Positions 32,576 through 33,488 of a DNA stretch of 33,488 nt are shown here, in pieces; position 1 is the first letter of the stretch, and the number at the start of each line of letters is the position of its first letter. Made by a program: the position numbers and the translations under genes. Origin of the DNA: Penium margaritaceum (lineage: Eukaryota > Streptophyta > Zygnematophyceae > Desmidiales > Peniaceae); contig SZWC01014991.1 of NCBI GenBank assembly GCA_023375785.1, forward strand, positions 38,301-71,788, given 5' to 3'. The notes beneath the pieces are model-generated. The model had not been told where the DNA came from. It saw only the letters and a program-made list of their open reading frames with translations, and made no database searches.

Positions 32576-32960
32576 CCTCTTCGTCCCGTCGAGGATGTAG
32601 CTATAGTCATCGTGAAAGATGACTCGCCGTCCTGTGTTGGTAAGGGAGGACACTAAGAGAAGGTTGAACGTAGCATCAGGTACATACAACACGCCATGGA
32701 ACACTCCCACTTCAATGCCACGCGGTGTCTCCAACCACATCTCCACAATCCCAATCCCCTCGGCATACACCACCCGATCATCACCCAAAGCAGTCGGTCG
32801 GGGAGGAATGGAGAGCAGCTGCGTAAACCACTCCTTGTGATGTGTCAGGCTCTTGGTACACCGTGAGTCCTTGTACCATGCGAGATCCGCCTTCTCCACC
32901 TGCGACATATCAGACTTCGCCGTGAAGATGCGGTCGTGCACCTCCTTTGCCATGTTCATA
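32576..32960 (-). pseudogene. C2 aspartic protease region
   Basis: The active-site block reads LAWYKDSRCTKSLTHH, with the Asp at 32867-32869. Copia proteases have D-S-G-(A/C), so the Gly after Ser is now Arg and activity is doubtful. GVLYVPDATFNLLLVSSLTNTG follows, the usual end of the protease/pre-integrase boundary (…VPxLxxNLLSVSxL). A frameshift near 32580, at ILDGTK, separates it from the pre-integrase frame that continues EELARLVKEGDMYRL. The protease would cleave the Gag-Pol precursor. Confidence 0.88.
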
Positions 32961-33488
32961 TTGCCAAAGTTGCGTACTCCAGCCTGGTTCTACTGCTACT
33001 GCTGAAGCTGTTGTGACTGTTGTTGCTGCTGCTGCTGTGGAGGCTGTTGCTTCTGCTGCTGTTGCTAGGACTGTTGCTGCTGCTACTCCTTCTGGTCCCT
33101 CTTGAGCTTGAAGCACTCCTTTTTGTAGTGTCCCTCCTTCTGGCAGTAGTGGCATTTGCCTTTCTTCTTGCCTCTCTGCTGCCCAGACTGCTGCTGCTGC
33201 TGGTTACGCGAGCTTGTGGCCGCAAATGATGCTTCACTACTGCTACCACCATTGCGCTTTGCTGCATTGCGACGCAGTTCCACCTGCACCAGGTGGGTGC
33301 AAATGAAGTCCAAGTCGAGAGTTGGCTGGCACTCCAACGTCTCTCGCACCGTGTTGTAGCTCATTGGAAGTCCCCTCAGCAAGAGGAGGATGAAGCACGT
33401 CTCTTCCACAGGGTTGGCGGCCACTTTTAGCTGCTTTGCCAGCTCCTTTGCCCTGTCCAAGTATGCCTCCATCCCTTTGCCACCCTAC
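32961..33488 (-). pseudogene. C2 gag, C-terminal part, cut by window edge
   Basis: The readable part starts at the window edge with MEAYLDRAKELAKQLK, ETCFILLLLRGLPMSYNTVRE and LDFICTHLVQVE, typical of plant copia gag (UBN2-like). A perfect zinc knuckle CHYCQKEGHYKKEC (CX2CX4HX4C) lies at 33113-33154. It is followed by a Gln-rich tract of about 35 codons, made of CAG and CAA, containing TAG at 33083, 33065, 32996 and 32990, all in positions where Gln is expected. Gag packages element RNA. The N-terminus lies beyond the window. Confidence 0.92.

Larger units (their letters stand above)
28935..33488 (-). mobile_element. C2: Ty1/copia LTR retrotransposon, cut by window edge
   Basis: Sense on the minus strand. 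The 3' LTR is at 28935-29671, followed inward by a polypurine tract and a complete copia-order pol (RNase H, RT, integrase, protease) and the C-terminal part of gag, which runs off the right edge. The 5' LTR, primer site and gag N-terminus lie outside. Domain motifs are far better kept than in C1, so it is younger. It is still dead: sixteen in-frame TAG codons, three single-base frameshifts (near 30440, 32100 and 32580) and a lost catalytic Asp in integrase. Gag and LTR sequence differ from C1, so they are separate families. Confidence 0.95.

Noticed and set aside
29691..33488. A UAG = Gln nuclear code as the explanation for the C2 stops
   Set aside because: C2 also has three frameshifts and active-site losses. 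C1 has TAG at conserved Trp positions plus TAA and TGA stops. Decay explains all of these with fewer assumptions, though the host code was not tested directly.

Overview
The window looks like repeat-rich nuclear DNA from a plant (a land plant or close streptophyte; I cannot name the species). The reasons are Ty1/copia retrotransposons, a 15-nt primer binding site matching initiator-methionine tRNA as in many plant LTR elements, and decay dominated by C-to-T changes, many of them in CAG/CTG sites as expected from plant CHG methylation. I see no intact host gene, no RNA gene and no CRISPR array. All recognisable coding sequence belongs to decayed retroelements.

Two things fill the window. The first is a degenerate minisatellite of 11-bp units (consensus AACTAGGGYRY, Y = C/T, R = A/G), about 15.7 kb in four blocks: 241-491, 6094-9661, 13573-22620 and 26077-28934. 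A variant unit reading AAGAAGG recurs about every five (sometimes six) units, which gives a higher-order repeat near 55 bp. Between 17423 and 20022, and again in a short stretch at about 20069-20131, the array is inverted.

The second is four LTR retroelements, all in the same orientation (sense on the minus strand) and set in the minisatellite. C1 (492-6093) is an old Ty1/copia element with both LTRs and a gag-pol full of stops and frameshifts. A1 (9662-13572) and A2 (22621-26076, 5' LTR truncated) are two copies of one family with LTRs, an initiator-Met primer site and a polypurine tract but no recognisable gag-pol. They share an unidentified frame of about 230 codons, a cluster of ACGTG-bearing repeats and a long (GAT)n tract. 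C2 (28935 to beyond the right edge) is a younger copia element whose gag, protease, integrase, RT and RNase H are all readable. It is interrupted by sixteen TAG codons and three frameshifts.

Nothing here works together as a pathway. The picture is a heterochromatin-like minisatellite field repeatedly hit by retroelements that then decayed. One N at 26826 separates two near-identical 388-bp copies, which probably marks an assembly join.
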